From: an uncultured Oscillospiraceae bacterium
GTDB taxonomy: Bacteria > Bacillota_A > Clostridia > Oscillospirales > Acutalibacteraceae
Assembly: GCA_910587995.1 (NCBI GenBank)
Contig: CAJUNS010000001.1
Coordinates: 1 to 64,000 of the forward strand
Reading direction: 5' to 3'
Length of the DNA stretch: 64,000 nt
The first letter of the stretch is position 1; each line of letters starts with the position of its first letter. This document shows, in pieces, positions 1 to 8,536 of this stretch. Below the pieces are notes generated by a model, which was given only the letters and a program-made list of their open reading frames with translations, made no database searches and was not told the origin of the DNA. The position numbers and the translations under genes were made by a program.

Positions 1-118
1 TCATGGAAGCCCTGCTCCAGGTCTTCACAATCTTCTTCTCCCCGGCCTCGTTCATGGCCTGGATCCTTTTCAGCAGCACGGGCTGTACAAAAGGTCCCTT
101 CTTAAGACTTCTGCTCAT
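1..118 (-). CDS. rpsS: 30S ribosomal protein S19, N-terminal part
   Basis: Only the first 39 codons lie in the window; the gene continues past the left edge. The protein begins MSRSLKKGPFV and runs on with VLLKRIQAMNEAG, the classic S19 start, which binds 16S rRNA in the head of the small subunit with S13. It follows rplB by 25 bases on the same strand, the normal S10-operon order, so it is read from the promoter upstream of rpsJ. Confidence 0.95.
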   Translation of the reverse strand, partial: MSRSLKKGPFVQPVLLKRIQAMNEAGEKKIVKTWSRASM

Positions 119-143
119 GTTTCCTTATGCTCCTTTCCCGTGC

Positions 144-977
144 TTACTTACCGTTGCGGCGGCGGACAATAAACTTGTCGCTGCTCTTGTGGTGCTTGCG
201 GGTCTTATATCCCAGCGCCGGCTTGCCCCAGGGGGTTACGGGGCCCGGGCGTCCAACGGGGCTCTTGCCCTCGCCGCCGCCGTGGGGGTGGTCGTTGGGG
301 TTCATAACCGAGCCGCGCACGGTGGGACGCCAGCCCATGTGGCGCTTGCGCCCGGCCTTGCCGATCTTCTGGTTCTCGTGGTCAATGTTGGAGACCTGGC
401 CGATGGAGGCCATGCAGTTCTCCGGCACGTTGCGCAGCTCGCCGCTGGGCAGGCGCAGCAGGGCCATGCCGTTCTCCTTGGCCATCAGCTGGGCCATAAT
501 GCCCGCGGCCCGGGCCAGCTGGGCTCCCTTGCCGGGGTACAGCTCCACATTGTGGATGAAGGTGCCGGTGGGGATGTTCTTCAGCGGCAGGGCGTTGCCG
601 GGCTTAATGTCCGCCTCGGCGCCGGAGACGATCTTGTCGCCCACCTTCAGGCCGTGGGGGGCGATGATATAGCGCTTCTCCCCGTCCTCATACTGCACCA
701 GGGCGATAAACGCCGAACGGTTAGGATCGTACTCCAGGGTCAGCACGGTGGCCTTCATGTCGTGCTTCTGGCGCTTAAAGTCGATGATCCGGTACTTTTT
801 GCGGTTGCCGCCGCCCCGGTGGCGCACGGTGATCCGGCCATAGCTGTTGCGGCCGGACTTGTTGGAAAGAGGAGCCAAAAGGCTCTTCTCGGGGCCGTCC
901 TTCGACAGGCTGGTGTAGTCCGTAACAGACATATTGCGCCTGGCCGCGGTCGTCGGCTTGTAATACTTAATTGCCAT
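144..977 (-). CDS. rplB: 50S ribosomal protein L2
   Basis: 277 residues, the usual length for bacterial L2. The N-terminal half carries the OB-like RNA-binding fold with KSGRNSYGRITVRHRGGG, and the C-terminal half ends with the conserved GRPGPVTPWGKPALGYKTR region and the VMNPNDHPHGGGEGK motif that reaches the peptidyl-transferase centre. L2 is a primary 23S rRNA binder needed for subunit association. The gene lies between rplW and rpsS in the S10 operon and starts at ATG. Confidence 0.98.
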   Translation of the reverse strand: MAIKYYKPTTAARRNMSVTDYTSLSKDGPEKSLLAPLSNKSGRNSYGRITVRHRGGGNRKKYRIIDFKRQKHDMKATVLTLEYDPNRSAFIALVQYEDGEKRYIIAPHGLKVGDKIVSGAEADIKPGNALPLKNIPTGTFIHNVELYPGKGAQLARAAGIMAQLMAKENGMALLRLPSGELRNVPENCMASIGQVSNIDHENQKIGKAGRKRHMGWRPTVRGSVMNPNDHPHGGGEGKSPVGRPGPVTPWGKPALGYKTRKHHKSSDKFIVRRRNGK

Positions 978-1022
978 TTGTTCTGTTCACTCTCCTGGTA
1001 TCCAAAATACGTTCGCGGCCTT

Positions 1023-1313
1023 TTAGACCATGCTCTCGAAGAACTCGATGGTCTTGCTGTCCTGGGTCAGGGTGACCACGGCCTTCTTCCAGGCCTTGGT
1101 GTAGCCCTCATAGCGCCCCTGGCGGCGCAGGCGGCCCCGCACGTGCAGGGTGTTCACCTTGCTGACCTTTACGCCAAAGGCGGCCTCTACGGCCCGCTTC
1201 ACGTCGATCTTGGTGGCGGCCTTGTCTACCTCGAAGGTGTACTTCTTCTGGGTGTTGCCGTCCATGGTTTTTTCGGTGATGATGGGGCGGATAATGATGT
1301 CATGGGCCTCCAT
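1023..1313 (-). CDS. rplW: 50S ribosomal protein L23
   Basis: 96 residues with the L23 signature near the start (IIRPIITEKTM) and the RNA-binding stretch KVNTLHVRGRLRRQGR. L23 sits at the polypeptide exit tunnel and is the docking site for trigger factor and SRP. Its ATG overlaps the rplD stop by one base (TAATG), which indicates translational coupling inside the S10 operon. Confidence 0.97.
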   Translation of the reverse strand: MEAHDIIIRPIITEKTMDGNTQKKYTFEVDKAATKIDVKRAVEAAFGVKVSKVNTLHVRGRLRRQGRYEGYTKAWKKAVVTLTQDSKTIEFFESMV

Positions 1314-1936
1314 TACGCATACACCTCCTGTATCTTCTCCACAGCGCCCTGGGCGACAATGAACTTGTCGGCCCCCAGGATGTCGTACACATTCAGCGTG
1401 TTCACCTGGGCGGTCTTCACGCCGGGAATGTTCCGGGCCGAAGCGACGACCTTCTCGTCCACGCCGTCCAGCACAATAAGCGCCTTTTTCTCGCTGCCAA
1501 TGGCCTTAAGCATGGCGGCGATGGTCTTGGTCTTGTAGTCCTCGCAGGAAATCTTGTCGATGACGATCATCTCGCCGTCCTTCACCTTGGAGGAAAGGGC
1601 GGACTTCATTGCCAGCCGCCGCACCTTCTTGTTAAGGGTGTAGCGGTAGCAGCGGGGCTTGGGGGCAAACACGATGCCGCCATGGGTCCACTGGGGGGAC
1701 CGGGTACTGCCCTGACGGGCCCGGCCGGTGCCCTTCTGCCTCCAGGGCTTGCGTCCGCCGCCGGAAACCTCGCTGCGGGTCAGGGCGCTCTGGGTGCCCT
1801 GGCGCTGGTTGGCCAGGTAGTTCTTGACCATATCGTTCATTACAGGGACATTGGGCTCGATGCCGAAGACCTCGTCGGAGAGGGTCTGGCGGCCAACCTC
1901 CTGGCCCTGCATATTCAAAACTGCTAATTCAGCCAT
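1313..1936 (-). CDS. rplD: 50S ribosomal protein L4
   Basis: 207 residues. Recognised by the tunnel-lining extended loop (SEVSGGGRKPWRQKGTGRAR, about residues 58-77) and the following SPQWTHGGIVFAPKPR block. L4 helps form the exit tunnel and in several bacteria represses its own S10 operon by binding the leader RNA; the leader here (3025-3417) would be the place to look for that. It lies 17 bases after rplC and overlaps rplW. Confidence 0.98.
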   Translation of the reverse strand: MAELAVLNMQGQEVGRQTLSDEVFGIEPNVPVMNDMVKNYLANQRQGTQSALTRSEVSGGGRKPWRQKGTGRARQGSTRSPQWTHGGIVFAPKPRCYRYTLNKKVRRLAMKSALSSKVKDGEMIVIDKISCEDYKTKTIAAMLKAIGSEKKALIVLDGVDEKVVASARNIPGVKTAQVNTLNVYDILGADKFIVAQGAVEKIQEVYA

Positions 1937-1953
1937 TTTACTTCCTCCTCCCC

Positions 1954-2586
1954 TTAAGCCTTCACACTGTCGCGCAGGATGACGATGCCGCCGTTGGGGC
2001 CGGGGACCGCGCCTTTAATGGCGATCAGGTTGTTTTCCGCGTCCACCTTGGCCACCGTCAGGTTCTGCACGGTCACGGTCTCCGCGCCCAGATGGCCTGC
2101 CATCTTCAAGCCCTTCCACACCCGGGAGGGGCTGGAGCACGCGCCGTTGGAGCCGCCGTGGCGGGCCACAGGGCCGCTGCCGTGGCTTTCCTTCAGCCGG
2201 TGGAAGTTCCACCGCTTGATAACGCCCTGGTAGCCCTTGCCCTTGCTTTTGCCGGTTACGTCAACGCGCTCTCCGGCCTCAAAGGCGTCGGCCTTGATCA
2301 GGTCGCCCACGGAAAGGGCGCTGATGTCCTCCAGGCGCAGCTCCCGCAGGGTCTTCTTGGGGGCCACATCGCCCTTTTTGAAGTGCCCGGCCAGGGGCTT
2401 GCTCACCCGCTGGGGCTTCTGGTCGCCAAAGCCGATCTGCACTGCGTCGTAGCCGTCGTTTTCCACGGTCTTCTTCTGCACGACCACGCAGGGGCCGGCC
2501 TCTACCACCGTGACGGGGATGACCTTCCCCTTCTCATCGAAAATCTGCGTCATGCCGATCTTCTTTCCGATGATCCCTTTTTTCAT
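1954..2586 (-). CDS. rplC: 50S ribosomal protein L3
   Basis: 210 residues, normal for L3. Begins MKKGIIGKKIGMTQIF, the family hallmark, and has the GKGYQGVIKRW and HGSGPVARHGGSNG regions whose loop reaches the peptidyl-transferase centre. L3 is one of the first proteins to bind 23S rRNA. The gap to rpsJ (2587-2712, 126 bases) holds only GC-rich short hairpins and no gene. Confidence 0.98.
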   Translation of the reverse strand: MKKGIIGKKIGMTQIFDEKGKVIPVTVVEAGPCVVVQKKTVENDGYDAVQIGFGDQKPQRVSKPLAGHFKKGDVAPKKTLRELRLEDISALSVGDLIKADAFEAGERVDVTGKSKGKGYQGVIKRWNFHRLKESHGSGPVARHGGSNGACSSPSRVWKGLKMAGHLGAETVTVQNLTVAKVDAENNLIAIKGAVPGPNGGIVILRDSVKA

Positions 2587-2712
2587 TGCTTTCTTTCCTT
2601 TCTACTCCTGGGGCCTCTCCCTTTGCCGGGGCGCCCCGTTAGGTTATTGGTCGGCAAGCCTTAAGGCCGCCGACATGACCCTCCGCTTTGTCGGTTGGTT
2701 GGGACGAGAGCC

Positions 2713-3024
2713 TTACAGCTTAATCTCAATCTCAACGCCGGCGGGGAGCTCCAGACCCATCAAAGACTCCACGGTCTTGTTGCTGGGCCGGAGGATGTCG
2801 ATCAGGCGCTTGTGGGTGCGCAGCTCAAACTGCTCCCGGCTGTCCTTGTACTTGTGCACAGCGCGCAGGATGGTGATGATCTGCTTTTCGGTGGGCAGCG
2901 GAACGGGGCCGGAGACCCGAGCGCCCGTGCGCTTGGCCGTTGCCACAATCTTTTCCGCCGACTGGTCCACCAGCTGATGGTCGTACCCTTTGAGCCTGAT
3001 CCTGATTTTTTCCTTGACTGCCAC
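2713..3024 (-). CDS. rpsJ: 30S ribosomal protein S10
   Basis: 103 residues starting at GTG, set by TAGGAGG ten bases upstream. The sequence IRIRLKGYDHQLVDQSAEKIV and the RTHKRLIDI stretch are diagnostic for S10 (NusE), a head protein of the small subunit that also joins NusB in transcription antitermination. It is the first gene of the operon. Confidence 0.98.
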   Translation of the reverse strand: MAVKEKIRIRLKGYDHQLVDQSAEKIVATAKRTGARVSGPVPLPTEKQIITILRAVHKYKDSREQFELRTHKRLIDILRPSNKTVESLMGLELPAGVEIEIKL

Positions 3025-3417
3025 TTGTTTACCGCCTCCTAAAAGTTCTTTGGGCGTTGTTTTCTCTCACACTGTTCCGGGTGTTTCCCAGCTTGACATA
3101 GAAAAACCGGCGATCCGCACAGGGGCGGAACCCGGGGACAGAGTTAGAAGACTCACAATATCCTCCAAACCAGCGCACGGCCTGCCGGGGCAGTCCCGGC
3201 GGTTCCCGCTGCTTCAGATTCCTTCGCCCGGTTTCAAATCGGACATACTCCACGGAAAAACCGGCCAAGCCCCCTTCCAAGGGCTGTGGGCCGCAACCTC
3301 CCGCTTCAACGCCAGCGCGGCACACCCGTTTTGGGCGCAGCACGCATTTTTCTGGCACGGGTTTTCCCCCCGCGCCAAGTACAGGGGGATTTTCCCCCTT
3401 AGCAGTCGTACCACTGT
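3025..3417 (-). promoter_or_regulatory. S10 operon leader
   Basis: About 390 nt of transcribed leader between the promoter at 3418-3446 and rpsJ. It contains several GC-rich inverted repeats, for example GGGGGAAAATCCCCC just after the transcription start. Long leaders of S10 operons are known to bind L4 in some bacteria; whether this one does cannot be told from sequence alone. Open frames here lack ribosome-binding sites and look non-coding. Confidence 0.5.
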
Positions 3418-3446
3418 ATCTTACCACAAGGTCTTGGGTTTTGCAA
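3418..3446 (-). promoter_or_regulatory. Promoter of the S10 operon
   Basis: On the minus strand TTGCAA (3441-3446) and TAAGAT (3418-3423) are separated by exactly 17 bases, with an A-tract rich stretch just upstream (3447-3475) resembling an UP element. It is the only strong sigma-A-type match ahead of rpsJ. Confidence 0.8.
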
Positions 3447-3596
3447 GCTTTTTTTGAAATTTTTTTGAATTTTTTCCGCCCGCTTTTCGCGGCACGCAAA
3501 AGTGGGACCCAGACCCGTCTTGGGCTTGGAAACGGGCCGCACCAGCCCTTGGAAAGCTTTTCATTATATTAATCGCTCTGGCCGCGCCCCATTTGA

Positions 3597-3627
3597 GAGT
3601 GTCCGTTTCGGCGAGCTTTTCGTGCTC
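3597..3627 (+). repeat. Family 1 repeat, left-end fragment
   Basis: GAGTGTCCGTTTCGGCGAGC followed by TTTTCGTG matches the left arm of the ~85-bp dispersed palindromic repeat seen at 14455, 46360 and elsewhere. The central hairpin and right arm are missing, so this is a truncated copy. It ends just before the promoter at 3646. Confidence 0.75.
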
Positions 3628-3645
3628 CTCCCTTCTTTCCCGCCG

Positions 3646-3674
3646 TTTCATTTTTTTGCTTTTTGTGTTATAAT
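3646..3674 (+). promoter_or_regulatory. Promoter upstream of the broken GNAT gene and cinA
   Basis: TATAAT at 3669-3674 with a weak -35 TTTCAT at 3646-3651, 17 bases apart. It would transcribe the decayed acetyltransferase reading frame and then cinA. Confidence 0.55.
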
Positions 3675-3713
3675 AGGTACAAACTGGCGCCTGCGCCATG
3701 AAGGAGGCCAATT

Positions 3714-3875
3714 ATGGGTCCCGCTTCCATTCGTTCCGTCCCTCCAGAGGATGCGGCGCGGCTTTTGGAGATTTACCTACCAACTGCTATGTGGAGCACA
3801 AGGCCATATCCTTTAAATATGCCGTTCCCAATCTGGAAGAATTCACCGGCCGCATAAAAACCATCGCCCGGCGCG
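3714..3875 (+). pseudogene. GNAT acetyltransferase remnant (frameshifted, truncated)
   Basis: A good Shine-Dalgarno (AAGGAGG, 3701-3707) precedes ATG 3714, which reads MGPASIRSVPPEDAARLLEIY. The next part of the same fold, YVEHKAISFKYAVPNLEEF then TGRIKTIARR, continues in another frame from about 3785. Together they form the first ~50 residues of a phosphinothricin-type GNAT acetyltransferase (IR..PEDA..L..IY..YVE.TAISFEY..P..EEF). The acetyl-CoA site is absent, so the gene has lost its C-terminal two thirds. It is a relic; cinA may now use its promoter. Confidence 0.7.
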
Positions 3876-3923
3876 GAGCCATAAGCATTTTGCAAAACTT
3901 TTTATTTTTGAAAGGATGAAACC

Positions 3924-5177
3924 ATGAACGCAGAAATCATCTCCGTTGGCACCGAGCTGCTGCTGGGAGCCGTGGTAAACACCGACGCGGCCCTGGTGGC
4001 CCGGGCCCTCTCTGGCCTTGGCATCAACCTGCTGCACACCTGTGTGGTGGGGGACAACCCCAAGCGCCTGAAGGAGGCCATCGAAACCGGCCTCTCCCGC
4101 AGCGGCCTGCTGGTCATGACCGGGGGCCTGGGCCCCACCACCGACGACCTGACCAAAGAAACCGCCGCAGCGGCCGCCGGAAAAAAGCTGTGCCTCCACC
4201 AGCCCAGCCTGGAGCGCATCCAGAGCTATTTTAATGAAAAGCAGGTCAGCATAAACCAGGAGAAACAGGCATGGCTTCCCGAGGGCTGCCATGTGCTGCA
4301 AAACGACAACGGCACCGCCCCAGGCTGCGCCTTCCAGGCGGAAAACGGCAGCACCATTTTGATGCTCCCCGGCCCGCCCAGCGAGCTGGAGCCCATGCTC
4401 CTCCACTATGCCGTGCCCTACTTGAAGCAGCGGCAGGAGTTCACCATCGTCTCCCACAATGTGCGCATTTATGGCCGGGGCGAAGCTCCGGTGGCCCAAA
4501 TGATGGACGACCTGATGAACGGGGAAAACCCCACCCTGGCCCCTTACGCCAACGAGGGCGAGTGCTACCTGCGGGTCACGGCCAAGGCCCATTCCCAGCA
4601 GGAGGCGGACGCCCTGTGCCAGCCCTTGATTCAGGAGATTAAAAACCGGCTGGGCGGCTTTGTCTACGGCGTGGACGTGGACAGCCTGGAGGCTTTGGTG
4701 GTCCAGCTGCTGGCCGGGCAGGGCAAGACCCTGGCCACCGCCGAGTCCTGCACCGGCGGGCTGCTCTCCAAGCGCCTGACGGACGTGGCCGGGTCCTCCC
4801 AGGTGTTCCACATGGGGGTGGTCACCTATGCCAACCAGGCCAAAGAGCAGCTGCTGGGCGTGCCCCGCCAGGTGCTGGAAGCCCACGGCGCGGTAAGCCC
4901 CGAAACCGCCCGGGCCATGGCCCAGGGCATTGTGCGGGCCAGCGGCAGCCATCTGGGCATCGGCATTACCGGCATAGCCGGACCCCAGGGCGGCACGGCG
5001 GAAAAGCCTGTGGGGCTCATCTACATCGCCCTCTCGGACGGGAAGGATACCTGGGTGGTGAAGCGCTCTCCCATTGGCCGCACCAAAAGCCGGGACTGGC
5101 ACCGGCACTGCGCGGCCTCCCAAGCCCTGGACATGGTCCGGCGGTACCTGACCGGGCTGCCGGTTGTGGCGGAATAG
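3924..5177 (+). CDS. cinA: CinA family nicotinamide-nucleotide amidohydrolase / ADP-ribose pyrophosphatase-like protein
   Basis: 417 residues with both CinA domains. The MoCF-like N-terminal domain (about 1-170) starts MNAEIISVGTELLLG and has the TGGLGPTTDD loop. The C-terminal CinA domain (about 255-410) has LATAESCTGGLLSKRLTDV and GITGIAGPQGGT, including the catalytic serine-lysine region of NMN deamidase (PncC). It probably recycles NMN in pyridine-nucleotide salvage; the older competence link is not testable here. SD AAAGGATG lies 5-12 bases ahead of the ATG. It is followed 16 bases later by gluQ. Confidence 0.95.
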   Translation: MNAEIISVGTELLLGAVVNTDAALVARALSGLGINLLHTCVVGDNPKRLKEAIETGLSRSGLLVMTGGLGPTTDDLTKETAAAAAGKKLCLHQPSLERIQSYFNEKQVSINQEKQAWLPEGCHVLQNDNGTAPGCAFQAENGSTILMLPGPPSELEPMLLHYAVPYLKQRQEFTIVSHNVRIYGRGEAPVAQMMDDLMNGENPTLAPYANEGECYLRVTAKAHSQQEADALCQPLIQEIKNRLGGFVYGVDVDSLEALVVQLLAGQGKTLATAESCTGGLLSKRLTDVAGSSQVFHMGVVTYANQAKEQLLGVPRQVLEAHGAVSPETARAMAQGIVRASGSHLGIGITGIAGPQGGTAEKPVGLIYIALSDGKDTWVVKRSPIGRTKSRDWHRHCAASQALDMVRRYLTGLPVVAE

Positions 5178-5193
5178 AAGGGAGGCGGCAGCC

Positions 5194-6144
5194 ATGACCG
5201 CGCCTCCTGTGGGCCGCTTTGCCCCCAGCCCCAGCGGCCCCATGCACCTGGGCAACCTGTTCGCCTACCTGCTGGCTTGGCTTTCGGTCCGTTCCCGGGG
5301 CGGAAAAATTGTGCTGCGCATGGAGAATCTGGACCCCCAGCGCACCAGCCGGGCCTATGGGGAGCAAATTATGCGGGACCTGGAATTTTTGGGCCTGGAC
5401 TGGGACCAGGGCCCCTATTGGCAGTCAGAGCGGAGCGGCTACTACCAACAGTGCCTAGACGCTCTCACCGCCCAGGGGCTGGTATATCCCTGCTTCTGCT
5501 CCCGGGCGGAGCTCCACGCGGCCAATGCCCCCCACGCCTCGGACGGGGACTATGTCTACTCGGGCAAATGCCGGTCCCTGACGCCCCAGGAGGCCCAGGC
5601 CCTGGCCAAAAAACGCTCCCCTGCCCTGCGGCTGCGGGCAACGGGGCGGGCAGGCTTTACCGATGGCCACTACGGCCCCTTGGAACAGGACCTGGAGAGG
5701 GACTGCGGAGATTTCATCCTCCGGCGGTCCGACGGGGTCTTTGCCTACCAGCTGGCCGTGGCGGCGGATGATGGGGCCATGGGTGTGACGGAAGTCGTCC
5801 GGGGCCGGGACCTGCTGGGCTCCACGCCCCGGCAACTGTACCTGTACCGGCTGCTGGGCCTTCGCCCCCCAGCCTTTGTGCACATCCCCCTGCTGCTGGC
5901 CGGGGCCGGTCCGGGCGAGCCTCCCCGCCGGCTCTCCAAGCGGGACCAGGACGCGGGGTTGGACGTTCTGCGGGGGCGGTTCTCAGCGGAAGAGATTTTG
6001 GGGAGGCTGGCCTATTTGGCGGGCCAGCTGCCCAAGCCAGAGGCAGCCACAGCCCGGGAGCTGGCCGGGGCCTTTCAGTGGAGCAAGGTGCCGCTGGAAG
6101 ACATTTTGCTGCCCGAGGAACTGTTCACGCCACCGGGAACATAA
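5194..6144 (+). CDS. gluQ: Glutamyl-Q tRNA(Asp) synthetase
   Basis: 316 residues from ATG 5194 (SD GGGAGG at 5180-5185). A truncated GluRS catalytic core without an anticodon-binding domain, which is what defines GluQRS. Class I motifs are visible: PSGPMHLGN (HIGH equivalent) and RLSKRDQDAGL (KMSKS equivalent). The zinc site of GluQRS is present as CFC near residue 100 and Y..KC about 20 residues later. It attaches glutamate to queuosine in tRNA-Asp without needing tRNA-Glu. A two-gene unit with cinA is likely. Confidence 0.93.
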   Translation: MTAPPVGRFAPSPSGPMHLGNLFAYLLAWLSVRSRGGKIVLRMENLDPQRTSRAYGEQIMRDLEFLGLDWDQGPYWQSERSGYYQQCLDALTAQGLVYPCFCSRAELHAANAPHASDGDYVYSGKCRSLTPQEAQALAKKRSPALRLRATGRAGFTDGHYGPLEQDLERDCGDFILRRSDGVFAYQLAVAADDGAMGVTEVVRGRDLLGSTPRQLYLYRLLGLRPPAFVHIPLLLAGAGPGEPPRRLSKRDQDAGLDVLRGRFSAEEILGRLAYLAGQLPKPEAATARELAGAFQWSKVPLEDILLPEELFTPPGT

Positions 6145-6246
6145 AAGGGCGCGGCAAAAAGTGCGGAGCGCCACGCTGTGGCGTCACACGAAAAACCGGG
6201 CGCCGCCCGCACCGCGCCGCGCCTAACCGCGCTTTTGAATGAAGTG

Positions 6247-6318
6247 AAAACAGCGGACTCCTGGATGCCGCCCGCCCTGTTGGTCTAGGGCTGGCCCCAT
6301 GGGGGAGTCCACTGTTTT
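6247..6318. terminator. Bidirectional terminator between gluQ and the AraC gene
   Basis: AAAACAGCGGACTCC (6247-6261) pairs with GGAGTCCACTGTTTT (6304-6318), one mismatch, around a 42-base loop, with A and T runs at either end so it can serve both converging genes. The same stem sequence recurs at 61587-61680. Confidence 0.65.
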
Positions 6319-6391
6319 GCCGCGCGAAAAGCGTTTAAGGCCAAAACCGCCTCCGGCAGGTCAAGAAACTTTGGGAACCTTTACCGGCGCT

Positions 6392-7339
6392 CTACCCCAG
6401 CGCCACGGGCCGCAGAATCTCATACCCCAGCCCCTCCGGGTAGTGCCGCTGGTAGCACTGGCAGGCCTCCTCGTTCCACACAAAGCGCCCGTTTCCAGCC
6501 GCCGTGCTGAGGCCGCTGGCGTCCAAACGCGCCTTCGCCAGGTCATAGTTCCAGGCCAGCTCCTCTACCCGGCGCATTACCTCTCCATTGTCCTCCATGT
6601 AGTCAAAGGGCGGATGATAAAACACCAGGTAGTAGCTCCCTGGGAACTCCCGAACCGCAAAGCCCTCCGGCACTGGCCCGGCATAGTCCGGCAGCGCCCC
6701 AAAGCCGTAAAAGTACCGGCGCTCCCCCTGGGGGTACCACCAGCCCGCCGTGTGGGACGCCACCACCGGGTGGCTCAGGCTCCGCAGGCTCTCCACGGTT
6801 CCGCACACAGAGTCGCAGTCGTGATACCGCCAAAACTCCCCGTAATTCCGGGCCCGTTCCTCCCAGACCCCCACATACTTGTGGGCCGGAATGTACTCCA
6901 CCCGCACCCGCGCTTCCCGCAAATCCTTCAAACTCATATGATTCCCTCCTTGTTGCTGCTGGCCGCGGTGCCAAGGAGAAAAAACCTCCTTGGGAAGAAA
7001 GAGAGGCAGCGGCCCGCCCCCACGGCGGAAGGCGGCGGGGGTTAGGCCAAAGGCGCTTCGGAAAGCCCTGGTCAAGGCCTCCTGGGAGGAGAACCCGCAG
7101 GCCAGGGCAATGTCCAAAATCCGCTCCTGGCTGTTCCTCAGGGCCTGAGCCGCCAGAGTCAGCCGCCGCCGGGCCGTATAGCTTTTCAGCGTTACGCCGC
7201 ACACCCGGTGGAACAGCATGGAGCAGTAGGTGGGCGAATACCCCACCTGGCGGGAGAGCTCCGGCAGTGTGGGTTCCTCCAGCAAGTGGGCCTCCAGCCA
7301 ATCGACCATTTCCTGCACGGCCTCATTCCATTCATACAT
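6392..7339 (-). CDS. AraC family regulator with GyrI-like effector-binding domain
   Basis: 315 residues. Residues 1-105 hold two helix-turn-helix motifs of the AraC/XylS type (LPELSRQVGYSPTYCSMLFH and ILDIALACGFSSQEALTRAF, then FGLTPAAFR). Residues ~135-315 form an AraC effector-binding/GyrI-like domain (VRVEYIPAHKYVGVWEE to the C-terminus), a small-molecule or peptide sensing fold with the typical FPGSYYLVFYHPPFDY strand. Order HTH then GyrI-like matches the Rob/SoxS-like regulators. Target genes are unknown. It runs opposite to gluQ. Confidence 0.9.
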   Translation of the reverse strand: MYEWNEAVQEMVDWLEAHLLEEPTLPELSRQVGYSPTYCSMLFHRVCGVTLKSYTARRRLTLAAQALRNSQERILDIALACGFSSQEALTRAFRSAFGLTPAAFRRGGGPLPLFLPKEVFSPWHRGQQQQGGNHMSLKDLREARVRVEYIPAHKYVGVWEERARNYGEFWRYHDCDSVCGTVESLRSLSHPVVASHTAGWWYPQGERRYFYGFGALPDYAGPVPEGFAVREFPGSYYLVFYHPPFDYMEDNGEVMRRVEELAWNYDLAKARLDASGLSTAAGNGRFVWNEEACQCYQRHYPEGLGYEILRPVALG

Positions 7340-7440
7340 GGGCGCTTGCCTCTCTTTCTCCGCCGCAGCCGGTGCTTTAAGGATACCATAAGATGGGGGC
7401 GGGCGTCTTGACCGGACTTACGGTCTTAGGCGGCCAAGCA

Positions 7441-7480
7441 AAACCGCGCAAAGCCCACAGGAGCCTTGCGCGGTTCTTTT
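7441..7480. terminator. Terminator after the TPM-protein operon
   Basis: AACCGCGCAA (7442-7451) pairs perfectly with TTGCGCGGTT (7466-7475) and is flanked by T-rich ends on both strands (TTCTTTTT on plus, TTTTGC on minus). It ends the minus-strand operon whose last gene stops at 7497. Confidence 0.75.
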
Positions 7481-7496
7481 TGATGAATGATATGCC

Positions 7497-8504
7497 TTAA
7501 CGCCGGCCCGCGCCGCCGCCTCGGGAGCCGCCGCCCCCATGGAAGCCTCCGCCGCCACCGCCAAATCCACCGCCGCGGCCAAAACCTCCACCGCCCGCGC
7601 GCCCGCCGCCGTGGAAGCCGCCAAAGCCGCCCTGCGGGGGCCGGGGAGGACGGGGAGGCCGTGGGCCGGGCCGGCCAAAGCCACCAAACCCACCGGGCCT
7701 ATGGCCGGGCGGGGGAGGCGGCGGGGCCCAGTAGGTTCTGGGGCGGCGGTTCATCATGCTGCCCAGGAACATGCCCTGCCAGAAGCCGCCCCCACCGCCG
7801 CTGCCACGGCCTCCGCCGCCACCGCGGCCGATGCTCCGCAGCACCGCGAAAATTACCATAATAACCACAACTACAATGACCACCCGCACCAGAGCGCCAA
7901 CAACCTTCACCGCCCTGCCCAGCAGGGACGGGCCCCGGTGGGAACTCTCTTCATAGAGGTCCTCATAGGGGTCCTGCGCCGGGGGCGCCGCCTGATGCGC
8001 ATAGTAGGCATCCAGCTCTTGGACCACGGCGCGGAAAAACTTCCGCACGCCCTGGTCATAGTCCCCCGCCGCAAAGTCCTCTTCCAGGTACCCGTCCAGC
8101 AGGTCCCGAAACTTGGCCCCGTCAAAGTAGTCCTCAATCCCATAGCCCGCCAGGGCGTAATAGTCCTCCTCGGCAATGGCCATCACCAGCAAAATGCCGT
8201 TGTTGCGCTCCTGGGAGCCAATGCCCCAGGTGTTAAACAGGTCGTTGGCATAGTCCTGAATGTCCTCGCCGCCCAAAAAGTCTACGGCGGCAATGACCAC
8301 CTCGGCTCCATATTCCGGGAATATCTCCCGGTTTTTGTCAATAATCTCCCGCTCCGTCTTCTCCGAGAGCACCCCGGCGCTGTCCAGCACATACTGGTTC
8401 TCCGGGCGGTCCGGCACAACGGCCAAAGCCTGGGGAGCCAGCAAGACCAGGGCCAGCAGCACCGCCCACAGGGCCGCTCCCATTCTCGCGGTTCGTCTCT
8501 TCAA
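7497..8504 (-). CDS. TPM domain-containing secreted/membrane protein (YgcG family)
   Basis: 335 residues from TTG 8504, which has a clear AAGGGGGAGG site; an ATG at 8537 overlaps the previous stop as TGATG but has no Shine-Dalgarno. Signal segment GAALWAVLLALVLLAPQALA, then a TPM (DUF477/Psb32-like) domain from about 30 to 165 (YVLDSAGVLSE, VVIAAVDFLGGEDIQDYANDLF, RNNGILLVMA). After a second hydrophobic helix comes a very Gly/Arg/Pro-rich tail ending in repeated GGGGF. TPM proteins act with LemA at the membrane; the partner is the gene just upstream. Confidence 0.88.
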   Translation of the reverse strand: MKRRTARMGAALWAVLLALVLLAPQALAVVPDRPENQYVLDSAGVLSEKTEREIIDKNREIFPEYGAEVVIAAVDFLGGEDIQDYANDLFNTWGIGSQERNNGILLVMAIAEEDYYALAGYGIEDYFDGAKFRDLLDGYLEEDFAAGDYDQGVRKFFRAVVQELDAYYAHQAAPPAQDPYEDLYEESSHRGPSLLGRAVKVVGALVRVVIVVVVIMVIFAVLRSIGRGGGGGRGSGGGGGFWQGMFLGSMMNRRPRTYWAPPPPPPGHRPGGFGGFGRPGPRPPRPPRPPQGGFGGFHGGGRAGGGGFGRGGGFGGGGGGFHGGGGSRGGGAGRR

Positions 8505-8536
8505 GGTTCCTCCCCCTTCCGATGGGAAACGCCCCA

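Noticed and set aside
3029..3499. 156-codon open frame on minus in the S10 leader
   Set aside because: It spans the promoter and leader of rpsJ, lacks a ribosome-binding site and has non-protein-like composition.
3843..5255. 470-codon minus-strand frame opposite cinA
   Set aside because: Shadow of the high-GC cinA gene; no start signal or family, while cinA is clearly conserved on plus.
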